This document shows, piece by piece, positions 47,162 through 57,579 of a stretch of 64,000 nucleotides of DNA (the stretch's first letter is position 1; each line of letters opens with the position of its first letter). The DNA is from Pedococcus badiiscoriae (GTDB taxonomy: Bacteria; Actinomycetota; Actinomycetes; Actinomycetales; Dermatophilaceae). The translations under genes were made by a program, and so were the position numbers. Below the pieces are notes generated by a model. The model was not told the origin of the DNA and searched no databases. It saw only the letters and a list, made by a program, of their open reading frames with translations. The DNA is taken from assembly GCF_013408925.1 (NCBI RefSeq), contig NZ_JACCAB010000001.1, forward strand, positions 434,001 through 498,000, in the 5' to 3' direction.

Positions 47162-47938
47162 TCAGCGACGCACGAAGGTGTTGCTGAGGGTGCCGATGCC
47201 CTCGATCTCGACGTCCACCCGCTGGCCGGGCTCGACGAGGCCGACGCCGGCAGGCGTGCCAGTCAGGATGACGTCGCCGGGCAGCAGGGTGAAGGCGGAG
47301 CTCACGTACGACACCAGGGTCTCGACGTCGAAGATCATGTCGGCCGTGGAGCCGTCCTGGCGGACCTGCCCGTCGAGGCGGGTCTGGATCCGCAGCGCGT
47401 CCACGTCCAGCTCGGTGCTGATCCACGGGCCGAGCGGCGTGGAGGTGTCGAAGCCCTTGGCCCTAGCCCACTGCCCGTCGCCGCGCTGCCAGTCGCGGGC
47501 CGTGACGTCGTTGGCGCACGTGTAGCCGTAGACGACCTCGCCGACCCGGTTCCTGGGCACGTCCTTGGCGATCCGGCCGATGACGACCGCGAGCTCGCCC
47601 TCGTAGGAGATCTCCTGCGCGCCCGCCGGCATCACGATCGGGTCGCCGGGGCCGACCACGGCCGTGTTGGGGACGAGGAACATGAGCGGCTCGGCGGGCG
47701 GCTCGCCACCCATCTCCTTGGCGTGGTCGGCGTAGTTGCGACCGATGCCGATCACCTTGCTGCGCGGGATGACGGGGGCGAGGAGCCTGGCATCGGCCAG
47801 GGCCACCTGCTCCCCCGTGAGCACGAGGGGCTGGTAGAGCGGGTCACCCTGGACCTGGGCGATGAACTCGCGTCCGGGCTCGCCCTCGACGATGCCGTAG
47901 GCCGGGTCCTCACCTGTCGTGTATCTCGCGATGCGCAC
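47162..47938 (-). CDS. Fumarylacetoacetate hydrolase (FAH) family protein
   Basis: A 258-residue FAH-fold protein: VIGIGRNYADHAKEMGG, SYEGELAVVIGRIAKDV with acidic metal ligands (E-G-E), WARAKGFDTSTPLGPWI, GDVILTGTPAGVGLVEPG. Family activities include acylpyruvase, oxaloacetate decarboxylase and 2-hydroxyhepta-diene isomerase. Its position before gltX (71-base gap) is common among actinobacteria; the substrate cannot be assigned. Confidence 0.88.
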   Translation of the reverse strand: MRIARYTTGEDPAYGIVEGEPGREFIAQVQGDPLYQPLVLTGEQVALADARLLAPVIPRSKVIGIGRNYADHAKEMGGEPPAEPLMFLVPNTAVVGPGDPIVMPAGAQEISYEGELAVVIGRIAKDVPRNRVGEVVYGYTCANDVTARDWQRGDGQWARAKGFDTSTPLGPWISTELDVDALRIQTRLDGQVRQDGSTADMIFDVETLVSYVSSAFTLLPGDVILTGTPAGVGLVEPGQRVDVEIEGIGTLSNTFVRR

Positions 47939-48017
47939 CGGACGAGCCTAGCGGGGGTCACGGCTCGGCCCGCGGTCGCGAGGCGATCGCCGGCCGCGCG
48001 CACCGGCCGCGCTTCGA

Positions 48018-48971
48018 TCAGCGAGCGGAGAACTCCCGGCGGTAGCGCTGGGGCGAGGTGCCCACGACCGTCTGGAAGTGGGTGCGCAGCAGGGCCGCCG
48101 AGCCGAACCCGCTGTGGGCCGCCACCGACTCGACGGGAAGGTCGGTCGACTCGAGCAGCTCGCGGGCCCGCAGCACGCGCTGCTGGACGATCCACTTGTG
48201 CGGCGTGGTGCCGGTCTCGGCGACGAACCGGCGCGCGAAGGTGCGCTCCGACATCATCGCGAGCCGGGCCAGGTCGGGCACGGTGTGAGTGGCGTCGAGG
48301 TTCTCGGTGACGTGGTCGAGGACCGGCTGGATGCTCTCGCAGTCCGTCTCGGGCAGGGGCGCCTCGATGTACTGGCGCTGCCCACCATCGCGCTGGGGCG
48401 GCACGACCATCCGGCGGGCGATCCGCGTGGCAACGGCCGAGCCGAGCTCGCGCCGCACGAGGTGCAGGCAGGCATCGATCCCCGCGGCCGTCCCCGCCCC
48501 GGTGATGATCGACCCCTCGTCGATGAACAGCACGTCCATCGAGACCTCGGTGCGCGGGAATCGCTGGGCGAACCGCTCGGCGTAGCGCCAGTGGGTCACC
48601 GCCGTCAGGCCGTCGAGCAGTCCGGTCGCGCCCAGGACGAAGGCCCCGGTGCAGATCGACAGGATCGTCGCGCCCTGCCGGTGGGCTTCGCGGATCGTCT
48701 CAAGGAGCTCCGGGGGGTACTCGTCGCGGATCCCCCCGGCGGGGATCACCAGGAGGTCGACGCCGATCGCGTCGGCCCAGGCATGGGTGGGGACGAACTG
48801 ACCGCCGCTGGTCGTGGGGACCGGCTCGCCGGCCCGCTCGCCACAGGTGATGAAGCTGAACGGGGGGACGCCGTCGTCGGTGCGGTCGATCCCGAAGACC
48901 TCACAGGCGACGGACATCTCGAACATGGCCATCGGGTTGCTCGCGATGGCGGCGATGCTGCGCAGTGCCAT
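48018..48971 (-). CDS. GlxA-type transcriptional regulator (DJ-1/PfpI + AraC)
   Basis: A 317-residue regulator. The N-terminal DJ-1/PfpI domain has the nucleophile-elbow Cys in SICTGAFVLGATGLLDGL. The C-terminal AraC double helix-turn-helix is at LARLAMMSERTFARRFVAETG and HSGFGSAALLRTHFQ. Targets unknown; it diverges from the gene at 49095, which is one candidate. Confidence 0.9.
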   Translation of the reverse strand: MALRSIAAIASNPMAMFEMSVACEVFGIDRTDDGVPPFSFITCGERAGEPVPTTSGGQFVPTHAWADAIGVDLLVIPAGGIRDEYPPELLETIREAHRQGATILSICTGAFVLGATGLLDGLTAVTHWRYAERFAQRFPRTEVSMDVLFIDEGSIITGAGTAAGIDACLHLVRRELGSAVATRIARRMVVPPQRDGGQRQYIEAPLPETDCESIQPVLDHVTENLDATHTVPDLARLAMMSERTFARRFVAETGTTPHKWIVQQRVLRARELLESTDLPVESVAAHSGFGSAALLRTHFQTVVGTSPQRYRREFSAR

Positions 48972-49094
48972 GACAGGAGTATGGCAGAAAACTCGCTGCG
49001 CGCGTCAGTTCTGCCACGAGTGGTTGAGGTGGAAGGGGGCGTGACCTCACACATGATGGTCAGCCCGCTCCCCAACCCGGATATCCTGCCGCCG

Positions 49095-49994
49095 ATGAGT
49101 ACCCGGGTGCTGGCGCGCGAGCTGTGGGAGCCCCTCGAGGCCGACCACGCCCGTCGCGTCGACGCTGCCACCTCCGGCCACCGCGAGCGTCGCCAGAGCG
49201 GCACGTCCCACCCGGTCGAGGACTTCCTGTTCACCTACTACCCGTTCAAGCCGTCCCAGCTGCGTCGCTGGCACCCCGGTCCCGGCGTGGTCCTGCTGGA
49301 CTCGGCAGACCTGGACCGAGGAGGCTGGCGGTTCTACCGCGAGGTGGGCGGTGGCACCCAGCTCGACACCGCGGCATACCTCGAATCACGAAGGGGCACG
49401 GTCGAGTTCGTCCGGCGCCTGGTGACGGCGACCCGGGCCCGACCGGCCCAGCTCGGGTGCTTCGGCCTGCACGAGTGGGCGATGGTCTACCGGCAGCCGG
49501 CAGAGCAGGTGCGTCACGCGGCCTGGCCGCTGCGCCTGGGCGCACGCGGCACCGACGAGGTCGTGGACGGCCTGCAGCTCAAGTGCACGCACTACGACGC
49601 CTTCCGGTTCTACACCCCTCCCGCGCGGTCGCTGAACCTGCTCCAGCCGACCCGTGAGGACCAGGTGGCACTCGAACAGCCGGGGTGCCTCCATGCAGGC
49701 ATGGACCTCTACAAGTGGTGCATGAAGCTCGCGCCCGCGATCCCCAGCTCGCTGGTGATGGACTGTTTCGACCTGGCCCGACAGATCCGCGAGCTCGACA
49801 TGCGCGCCTCGCCGTACGACCTGCGCAGCCTCGGCTATGTCCCCGTCGCGATCGAGACGCCCCAGGGGCGGGCAGAGTATGCCGCCGCCCAGCGCGACTT
49901 CGCGACGCGCGGCCAGGACCTGCGCGTCCGCCTGCTCAGCGCGCTGGACGGACTGGACGCCGTGCGCACCGACCGGGCGCGGGCCGTAGGCTGA
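49095..49994 (+). CDS. Conserved actinobacterial protein annotated as 3-methyladenine DNA glycosylase
   Basis: A 299-residue protein with a conserved N-terminus (HPVEDFLFTYYPFKPSQLRRW), LGCFGLHEWAMVYRQP and LLQPTREDQVALEQPGCLH, MDLYKWCMKLAPAIPSSLV. Databases often name this family 3-methyladenine DNA glycosylase, but I see no standard glycosylase signature, so the activity is doubtful. ATG at 49095 (MSTRVLAREL). Six bases from argG and probably co-transcribed. Confidence 0.72.
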   Translation: MSTRVLARELWEPLEADHARRVDAATSGHRERRQSGTSHPVEDFLFTYYPFKPSQLRRWHPGPGVVLLDSADLDRGGWRFYREVGGGTQLDTAAYLESRRGTVEFVRRLVTATRARPAQLGCFGLHEWAMVYRQPAEQVRHAAWPLRLGARGTDEVVDGLQLKCTHYDAFRFYTPPARSLNLLQPTREDQVALEQPGCLHAGMDLYKWCMKLAPAIPSSLVMDCFDLARQIRELDMRASPYDLRSLGYVPVAIETPQGRAEYAAAQRDFATRGQDLRVRLLSALDGLDAVRTDRARAVG

Positions 49995-51425
<1,431 letters not shown>

Positions 51426-51465
51426 CCCCGAGGACTGGCCCACCGGCCGGGACCAGCGGACCGGC

Positions 51466-53046
51466 CTACCGGACCGGGACGCCGGCGCGCACGAGTCCGT
51501 AGGTGACACCATCCACGAGCGCGTGCCATGACGCCTCGATGATGTTGCCGGCGACCCCGATGGTCTCCCACGACGTCGAGCCGTCGGAGGTCTCGATGAG
51601 CACGCGGGTCACCGCGTCCGTACCGTGGGCCGCGTCGAGGATGCGCACCCGGAAGTCGATCAGCTCGAGCTTGTCGAGCTCGGGGTAGGCGGGGGCCAGC
51701 GCCCGGCGCAACGCGTGGTCGAGGGCGTTCACGGGACCGTTCCCCTCGCCCGTGGCGACCACCCGCTCGCCTCCCGCGACCACCTTGACGGTCGCCTCCG
51801 ACAGGGCGTCCTCGCCGCCACGGGCATCCGTGATGACGCGCCAGGACTCGACCTCGAAGAAGTCGTAGCCACCGCCCTCGACCTCGCGGCGCAGCAGCAG
51901 CTCGAACGAGGCATCGGCCGCGTCGAAGGTGTAGCCACGCAGCTCGAGGTCCTTGACCCTGGCCAGCACGCGGGTGAGCAGCTCGTTGTCGTCCGAGAGG
52001 TCGTAGCCCAGCTCGCGGCCCTTGAGCTCGATGCTCGCGCGACCAGCCATGTCGGACACCAGCATCCGCATGTCGTTGCCCACGTGCTGGGGATCGGTGT
52101 GCTGGTAGAGGTCAGGGTCGACCTTGATGGCGCTGGCGTGCAGACCCGCCTTGTGCGCGAACGCGCTGGCACCGACGTAGGGCTGGCGCGAGTACGGCGG
52201 CACGTTGGTGATCTCGGAGATCGCGTGGGCGATGCGGGTGGCCTCGCGCAGGCGTCCGGTCTCCAGCAGCGGCAGGCCCCGCTTGATCTGGAGGTTGCTG
52301 ACGACCGTGAGCAGGTCGGCATTACCGGTGCGCTCGCCGTACCCGTTGATCGTTCCCTGCACGTGGGTCGCGCCCGCGTCCACCGCCGCCATCGAGTTCG
52401 CCACCGCACACCCGGTGTCGTTGTGGCAGTGGATGCCCACGCGCGCCGAGGTCGCGCCGACGGCGTCGGCCACCACGTCGGCGATCTGGTCGGGCAGCAT
52501 GCCGCCGTTGGTGTCGCAGAGGGCGACCACCTCGGCTCCCGACTCCATCGCGGCACGGACGACCTCGAGCGCGTAGGCGCGGTCGGCGGCATACCCGTCG
52601 AAGAAGTGCTCGGCGTCGAGGAAGACGCGCCGTCCTTCCGCGTGCAGGAAGGAGACGGTGTCGCGCACCATGGCGAGGTTCTCCTCGAGAGTGGTGCGCA
52701 GCGCCGAAGCCACGTGGCGCACATGGGATTTCGCGACGAGGGTGACGACCGGGGCCCCGGAGTCCACCAGGGCGCGGACCTGCGGGTCGTCGGCCGCGAC
52801 ACCGCCGGCCCGCCTGGTCGCGCCGAACGCGGCGAGGGTCGCGTTGCGCAGGGCCAGCTCGGTCCTGGCGCGCGCGAAGAACTCGGTGTCCTTCGGGTTG
52901 GCACCCGGCCAGCCCCCCTCGATGAAGCCGACACCGAGCTCGTCCAGGTGCATGGCAATGGCCAGCTTGTCCGACACGGAGAGGTTGAGCCCCTCCTGCT
53001 GCGCACCGTCGCGCAGGGTGGTGTCGTAGACGTGCAGGTCGCTCAT
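51466..53046 (-). CDS. cimA: (R)-citramalate synthase
   Basis: Condenses acetyl-CoA with pyruvate to give citramalate, the pyruvate route to isoleucine. The HMGL-like domain shows YDTTLRDGAQQEGLNLSVSDK with the metal Asp, and the GIHCHNDTGCAVANS metal His pair; the C-terminal ~130 residues form the LeuA allosteric domain. 526 residues, closer to CimA than to LeuA. It feeds the same leuCD products as encoded at 42-44 kb. A leader with an Ile-Ile peptide and terminator lies upstream. Confidence 0.92.
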   Translation of the reverse strand: MSDLHVYDTTLRDGAQQEGLNLSVSDKLAIAMHLDELGVGFIEGGWPGANPKDTEFFARARTELALRNATLAAFGATRRAGGVAADDPQVRALVDSGAPVVTLVAKSHVRHVASALRTTLEENLAMVRDTVSFLHAEGRRVFLDAEHFFDGYAADRAYALEVVRAAMESGAEVVALCDTNGGMLPDQIADVVADAVGATSARVGIHCHNDTGCAVANSMAAVDAGATHVQGTINGYGERTGNADLLTVVSNLQIKRGLPLLETGRLREATRIAHAISEITNVPPYSRQPYVGASAFAHKAGLHASAIKVDPDLYQHTDPQHVGNDMRMLVSDMAGRASIELKGRELGYDLSDDNELLTRVLARVKDLELRGYTFDAADASFELLLRREVEGGGYDFFEVESWRVITDARGGEDALSEATVKVVAGGERVVATGEGNGPVNALDHALRRALAPAYPELDKLELIDFRVRILDAAHGTDAVTRVLIETSDGSTSWETIGVAGNIIEASWHALVDGVTYGLVRAGVPVR

Positions 53047-53147
53047 CGCTGGTCCGTTTCCTCGGTCGCTCGGTGCGAGCGGACTTCCTCGTGTCCCGCT
53101 GTCATTGTCCCCGCGTCGCGTCCTGGCTGGCTCGGGGTGTGTCCCGC

Positions 53148-53180
53148 CAAAACAAAAGACCCCCCGGGTGCGGGAGGTCT
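53148..53180 (-). terminator. Intrinsic terminator in the cimA leader (attenuator)
   Basis: On the minus strand AGACCTCCCG-CACC-CGGGGGGTCT makes a 10-bp stem with one G-U pair, followed by TTTGTTTT. It is one of the few U-run terminators in the window and sits ~100 bases before the cimA start codon, right where an attenuator belongs. Confidence 0.75.
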
Positions 53181-53205
53181 GCGCGACGAGGAGCTCTCGT
53201 CGCGC
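53181..53205 (-). promoter_or_regulatory. Strong hairpin directly after the leader-peptide stop codon
   Basis: A perfect 10-bp stem (gcgcgacgag / ctcgtcgcgc) with a 5-base loop begins at the last base of the leader stop codon and ends at the base before the terminator. It could compete with or be part of an antiterminator fold. Confidence 0.65.
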
Positions 53206-53249
53206 TAGGCGATAATGACGGTGGCGGTCGCCACGGTGCGGGACTTCAC
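53205..53249 (-). CDS. Candidate cimA leader peptide (14 residues)
   Basis: GTG at 53249 to TAG at 53205-53207 encodes MKSRTVATATVIIA. It has three hydrophobic BCAA-type codons in a row (Val-Ile-Ile) right before the stop, plus an earlier Val. Immediately 3' is the hairpin and U-run terminator. A GTGAG just upstream is a fair ribosome site. Translating this peptide would slow under Ile (or Val) shortage, letting transcription enter cimA. Confidence 0.65.
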   Translation of the reverse strand: MKSRTVATATVIIA

Positions 53250-53303
53250 AGGCTCACTCTGACACGTCGTGTCCGCCGGATGAAGCCCGGGTCCGCATGG
53301 TGG

Positions 53304-54041
53304 TCAGCGCGTGCCCGCCTCCCGGTGCGACGCGGCCGCGCGCACGAGGGCCTCGAACAGGCGCGGGTCATCCCCCTCCTCGGGGTGCCACTGCACGGCC
53401 AGCCGGAACCCCGCGTCCGGGTCCTCCATGGCCTCGAGCGTGCCGTCGGACGCCCATGCCGAGGGGACGAAGCCAGGGTGGGTCAGCACCGCCTGGTGGT
53501 GGTAGCTCGGCACCACCGTGGAGTCCCCGAGCAGTGCGTTCACGCGGGTCCCGGCGACCGTGGTGACCGGGTGGCTCCCGTAGGCCCCCTCGTGCGGCGA
53601 ATGGTCCTGGTGGCCCACGCGGTCCGGAAGGTGCTGCTCCAGCTCACCGCCCGCTGCGACGGCCATCACCTGCATGCCTCGGCAGATGCCCAGCAGGGGC
53701 ACGCGTTGCTCGGCTGCAGAGGTGGCCAGGGCCAGCTCCATGGCGTCGCGGTCCTCCCGCGAGTCCTGGACCGAGGCGTGTCGCGGGCGCGCGTAGCGGG
53801 CGGGGTCGACGTCGGCCCCGCCGGCGATGACGAGCCCGTCGAGCCGCGAGAGCACCTCCGCTGCCAGACCGGGGTCACCGTCCGCCCGCGGCGGGATGAT
53901 GACGACCAACCCGCCGGCCTGTTCGATGGTGCGGACGTAGGAGTAGGGAACCGTGGCGCTGGGGACGTCGTGCCAGACGGCTCGCGTCACCGGCTCGACG
54001 TAACAGGTCAACCCGATGACCGGGCGGCTCACCGAGCTCAC
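53304..54041 (-). CDS. Gamma-glutamyl hydrolase, class I amidotransferase family (PuuD-like)
   Basis: A 245-residue peptidase C26 protein. The nucleophile Cys120 lies in LLGICRGMQVMAV, and the His-Glu pair in QWHPEEGD. PuuD removes glutamate from gamma-glutamyl-GABA; here the clustered glutamine-synthetase-like ligase would make the gamma-glutamyl bond. The GTG at 54041 overlaps the SDR stop (GTGA). Last gene of the catabolic unit; the cimA leader begins 55 bases on. Confidence 0.85.
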   Translation of the reverse strand: MSSVSRPVIGLTCYVEPVTRAVWHDVPSATVPYSYVRTIEQAGGLVVIIPPRADGDPGLAAEVLSRLDGLVIAGGADVDPARYARPRHASVQDSREDRDAMELALATSAAEQRVPLLGICRGMQVMAVAAGGELEQHLPDRVGHQDHSPHEGAYGSHPVTTVAGTRVNALLGDSTVVPSYHHQAVLTHPGFVPSAWASDGTLEAMEDPDAGFRLAVQWHPEEGDDPRLFEALVRAAASHREAGTR

Positions 54042-54805
54042 AACGGGGTGACGTACGCGCCGCTGATGCCGCCGTCGACGAGGAACTGCGAGGCGGTGAT
54101 GAAGCTGGACTCGTCGCTGGCGAGGAAGAGCACGGCATTCGCGATCTCGGTGGGTTCGGCGAAGCGGCCGACCGGGATGTGCACCATGCGCCTGGCCGCC
54201 CGCTCGGGGTCCTTGGCGAACAGCTCCTGGAGCAGCGGCGTGTTCACCGGCCCCGGGCACAGTGCGTTGACCCGCACTCCCTCCCGGGCGAACTGCACCC
54301 CGAGCTCACGCGACATCGACAGCACGCCGCCCTTGCTGGCCGTGTAGGAGATCTGGCTCGTGGCGGCACCCATCACCGCGACGAACGAGGCGGTGTTGAT
54401 GATCGAGCCGCGTCCCTGCTCCAGCATGTAGGGCAGGACGGCCTTGCAGCACAGGTAGACGCTCGTGAGGTTGACCTCCTGCACGCGCCGCCAGGCGTCG
54501 AGCCCGGTCGTGAGGATCGAGTCGTCGTCAGGCGGCGAGATCCCCGCATTGTTGAAGGCCACGTCGACACTGCCGAACAGCTCCTTGGCCGTGCGGAAGA
54601 GCGTCTCGACCTCCTCGGGGTCCGTCACGTCGCAGTGGACGAACGCGCCGCCGAGCTGCGCGGCGATCCTCTCCCCCGCGGCGTCGTCGAGGTCGCCGAT
54701 GACGACCCGTGCCCCCTCCTCGGCGAAGCGTTGCACCGTGGCGAGCCCGATGCCGCTGCATCCGCCCGTGACGACGGCGACCTTGCCCGCGAGCCTGCCT
54801 GCCAT
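54038..54805 (-). CDS. Short-chain dehydrogenase/reductase (SDR)
   Basis: Classical NAD(P)-dependent SDR, 255 residues: cofactor motif VVTGGCSGIGLATV, NNAG (VAFNNAGISPP), catalytic YTASKGGV with Tyr and Lys, then PGPVNTPLL. In the gamma-glutamyl-amine pathway an alcohol-to-aldehyde or keto step would fit. 11 bases after the ALDH stop. Confidence 0.88.
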   Translation of the reverse strand: MAGRLAGKVAVVTGGCSGIGLATVQRFAEEGARVVIGDLDDAAGERIAAQLGGAFVHCDVTDPEEVETLFRTAKELFGSVDVAFNNAGISPPDDDSILTTGLDAWRRVQEVNLTSVYLCCKAVLPYMLEQGRGSIINTASFVAVMGAATSQISYTASKGGVLSMSRELGVQFAREGVRVNALCPGPVNTPLLQELFAKDPERAARRMVHIPVGRFAEPTEIANAVLFLASDESSFITASQFLVDGGISGAYVTPL

Positions 54806-54816
54806 GAAATGTCCTC

Positions 54817-56196
54817 TCAGCTGTCCGTGGAGATGAAAACGTTCTTGACCTCGCTGAACGAGTCCAGGGCGTCTGGTCCGAGCTCGCGGCCGAGGCCGGA
54901 CTGCTTGAATCCCCCGAAGGGGGTGGAGTACCGCACGCTGCTGTGCGAGTTGACCGACAGGTTGCCCGCCGCGACGCCACGGGACACCCGCAGGGCACGA
55001 CCGACGTCGCGCGTCCAGATCGAGCCCGACAGCCCGTATGCCGTGTCGTTCGCCTTCGCGATCGCGTCGGCCTCGTCCTCGAACGGCATCACCGCGACGA
55101 CCGGCCCGAAGACCTCTTCCTGCCAGACGCGGTCGGACGTGGCCCGGGGCAGCACGACCGTCGGTGGGTACCAGTAGCCGGAGCCCTCGGGCGCTGCACC
55201 GCGGAAGGCCACCTCGACCGGCTCGGGCGACTCCTCGACATAGGACCGGACGGTCTCGCGCTGACCCGCGCTGATCAGCGGCCCCATCTCCGTGCCCTCG
55301 TCCCCGGGAGCGGCGACCACGACTCCCGCCACGGCCGGCTCGAAGAGCTCCATGAACCTGTCGAAGACGCTGCGCTGCACCAGGATCCGGCTCCGCGCAC
55401 AGCAGTCCTGCCCCGCGTTGTCGAACACGCCGTAGGGGGCCGTGGCCGCCGCCTTCTCCAGGTCGCTGTCGGCGAAGACGATGTTGGCGCTCTTGCCACC
55501 GAGCTCGAGGGTGATCCGCTTGACCTGGTCGGCAGCGCCGCGCATGATCCGCTGACCCACCGCAGTAGAACCCGTGAAGCAGATCTTGCGCACCGCGGGG
55601 TGGGTGACGAACCGCTCGCCCACCACCGAGCCCTTGCCCGCGACCACGGTGAAGACCCCCTCGGGCAGCCCTGCCTCCAGGGCCAGCTCACCGAGGCGCA
55701 GCGCCGTCAGCGGGGTGAGCTCGGCCGGCTTGAGCACGACCGTGTTCCCCGCGGCCAGGGCGGGCGCGAACCCCCAGCCGGCGATGGGCATCGGGAAGTT
55801 CCAGGGCACGATGATCCCGACCGTCCCGAGGGGCTCCTTGAAGGTCACGTCGAGCCCACCGGCCACAGGGATCTGCCGACCGAAGTGGCGTTCTGGCGCG
55901 GCCGAGTAGTACGTCAGGACGTCACGGACGTTGCCCGCCTCCCACCGGGCGTTGCCGATGGTGTGGCCGGCGTTCTCCACCTCGAGGCGGGCCAGCTCCT
56001 CGAGGTGGTCGTCGACCACCTCGGCGAACCGGCGCAGCAACCGGCCCCGGTCGGCAGGGGCGACGGCGCGCCAGGCGGGTCCGGCGGCCTCCGCGGCGGC
56101 GATGGCTGCGTCCGCGTCCTCGACGGACGCCAGGCTGATCTGGCTCACCACGGCCTCGGTGGCCGGGTTGAGGACTTCGTGGATGTCGGCGCTCAC
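54817..56196 (-). CDS. NAD(P)-dependent aldehyde dehydrogenase (PuuC-like)
   Basis: A 459-residue ALDH. The catalytic Cys is in FDNAGQDCCARSRI, the Glu in LELGGKSANIVF, and the N-terminal part of the cofactor domain has GIIVPWNFPMPI. In Puu-like pathways it oxidises gamma-glutamyl-aminoaldehydes. GTG start overlapping the stop of the ligase (GTGA), so coupled. Confidence 0.92.
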   Translation of the reverse strand: MSADIHEVLNPATEAVVSQISLASVEDADAAIAAAEAAGPAWRAVAPADRGRLLRRFAEVVDDHLEELARLEVENAGHTIGNARWEAGNVRDVLTYYSAAPERHFGRQIPVAGGLDVTFKEPLGTVGIIVPWNFPMPIAGWGFAPALAAGNTVVLKPAELTPLTALRLGELALEAGLPEGVFTVVAGKGSVVGERFVTHPAVRKICFTGSTAVGQRIMRGAADQVKRITLELGGKSANIVFADSDLEKAAATAPYGVFDNAGQDCCARSRILVQRSVFDRFMELFEPAVAGVVVAAPGDEGTEMGPLISAGQRETVRSYVEESPEPVEVAFRGAAPEGSGYWYPPTVVLPRATSDRVWQEEVFGPVVAVMPFEDEADAIAKANDTAYGLSGSIWTRDVGRALRVSRGVAAGNLSVNSHSSVRYSTPFGGFKQSGLGRELGPDALDSFSEVKNVFISTDS

Positions 56197-57560
56197 AGTC
56201 GCTCGAACCCCCGGACCCGCTCCCAGTCGGTGACCGCCGCGTTGAAGGCGGCCAGCTCGACCTTGGCGGCGTGGGCGTAGTGCTCGACCACGTCGTCCCC
56301 CAGCGCGGCGCGGGCGACGGTCGAGCGCAGGAACAGCTCCCGTGCCTCGCTGAGCAGTGAGGGCACGCGTTCCTTGTCCGAGGCATACGCGTTGCCGCCG
56401 AACGCCGGTTCGAGCGGCAGCTCCTCACGTATGCCGTGCAGCCCGGCTGCGAGCATGCCCGCCACCGCGAGGTAGGGGTTCACGTCGCCGCCCGGGACGC
56501 GGTTCTCGACCCGCAGGCCCGCACCATGCCCCACGACGCGCAGGGCGCAGGTCCGGTTGTCCGTGCCCCAGGCGATGGCGGTGGGAGCGAACGACCCGGG
56601 CTGGAACCGCTTGTAGGAGTTGATGTTCGGCGCGTAGAGCAGGGTGAAGTCCCGCATCGTGGCCTGGATGCCCGCGACGAAGTGCTCGAACAGCACCGAG
56701 CGTCCACCCTCGCGGTCGTCGTCGGCGAAGACCGCCTCGCCACCGAGTCCGCGCAGGGACAGGTGGATGTGGCAGGAGTTCCCCTCGCGCTCGTCGAACT
56801 TCGCCATGAAGGTCAGCGACTGCCCGTGCCTGGCCGCGATCTCCTTGGCAGCCGTCTTGTAGACGACGTGGTTGTCACAGGTCCGCACCACCTCGTCGTA
56901 GAGGAAGGCGATCTCGTGCTGCCCCGGGTTGCACTCCCCCTTCGCGCTCTCCACGGTGACGCCCGCGGCATACATCTCGTTGCGGATGTCGCGCAGCAGG
57001 GGCTCCACCTTGGTGCCGCCGAGGATCGAGTAGTCGACGTTGTAGCGGTTGGCACCGGTCAGGCCCTGGTAGCGCCGGTCCCACGCCTGCTCGTAGCTCT
57101 CCTCGAAGACGATGAACTCCAGCTCTGTCCCCGTGAGCGCGACGAAGCCGAGCTCGGCCGCAGCGTCCACCTGGGCCTGGAGCACCGAGCGCGGCGAGGG
57201 GCGGACCGGACCGCTCCCGTCGAGCCAGGACAGGTCGCACTGCACCGTGGCGGAGTAGGGCTGGCCAGGGGTGCGCCGCAGCGTCGACAGGTCGAGGTCG
57301 AACATCATGTCGCCGTAGCCGCGCTCCCACGAGCTGATCGCATAGCCGTCGACCGTGTTCATGTCGACGTCCACGGCCAGGAGGTAGTTGCACCCCTCGG
57401 TGCCGTGCCCGAGGACCGAGTCGAGGAAGAACTGGCTGTGGATCCGCTTGCCCTGCAACCGTCCCTGCATGTCGGTGAAGGCCACGATGACGGTGTCGAT
57501 GATGCCCGCGGCGATGTCGGCCTTGAGCTCCTCGACGGTCAGCCGGGGTGGTGTGGTCAT
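56193..57560 (-). CDS. Glutamine synthetase-like gamma-glutamylamine ligase (GlnA/PuuA-like)
   Basis: A 455-residue GS-fold protein: catalytic beta-Grasp region, ELEFIVFEE metal site, KGECNPGQHEIAF, HIHLSLRGLGG (metal/ATP), NSYKRFQPGSFAPTAIAWG, and RVENRVPGGDVNPYLAVAGM. Loop and length are of the PuuA/GlnA3-4 type that ligate glutamate to an amine rather than to ammonia. Clustered with aldehyde oxidation and hydrolysis genes, not with glnE or glnD. ATG at 57560 has GGGAG upstream. Confidence 0.88.
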   Translation of the reverse strand: MTTPPRLTVEELKADIAAGIIDTVIVAFTDMQGRLQGKRIHSQFFLDSVLGHGTEGCNYLLAVDVDMNTVDGYAISSWERGYGDMMFDLDLSTLRRTPGQPYSATVQCDLSWLDGSGPVRPSPRSVLQAQVDAAAELGFVALTGTELEFIVFEESYEQAWDRRYQGLTGANRYNVDYSILGGTKVEPLLRDIRNEMYAAGVTVESAKGECNPGQHEIAFLYDEVVRTCDNHVVYKTAAKEIAARHGQSLTFMAKFDEREGNSCHIHLSLRGLGGEAVFADDDREGGRSVLFEHFVAGIQATMRDFTLLYAPNINSYKRFQPGSFAPTAIAWGTDNRTCALRVVGHGAGLRVENRVPGGDVNPYLAVAGMLAAGLHGIREELPLEPAFGGNAYASDKERVPSLLSEARELFLRSTVARAALGDDVVEHYAHAAKVELAAFNAAVTDWERVRGFERL

Positions 57561-57579
57561 GGTGTCTCCCTGTCCTGCC

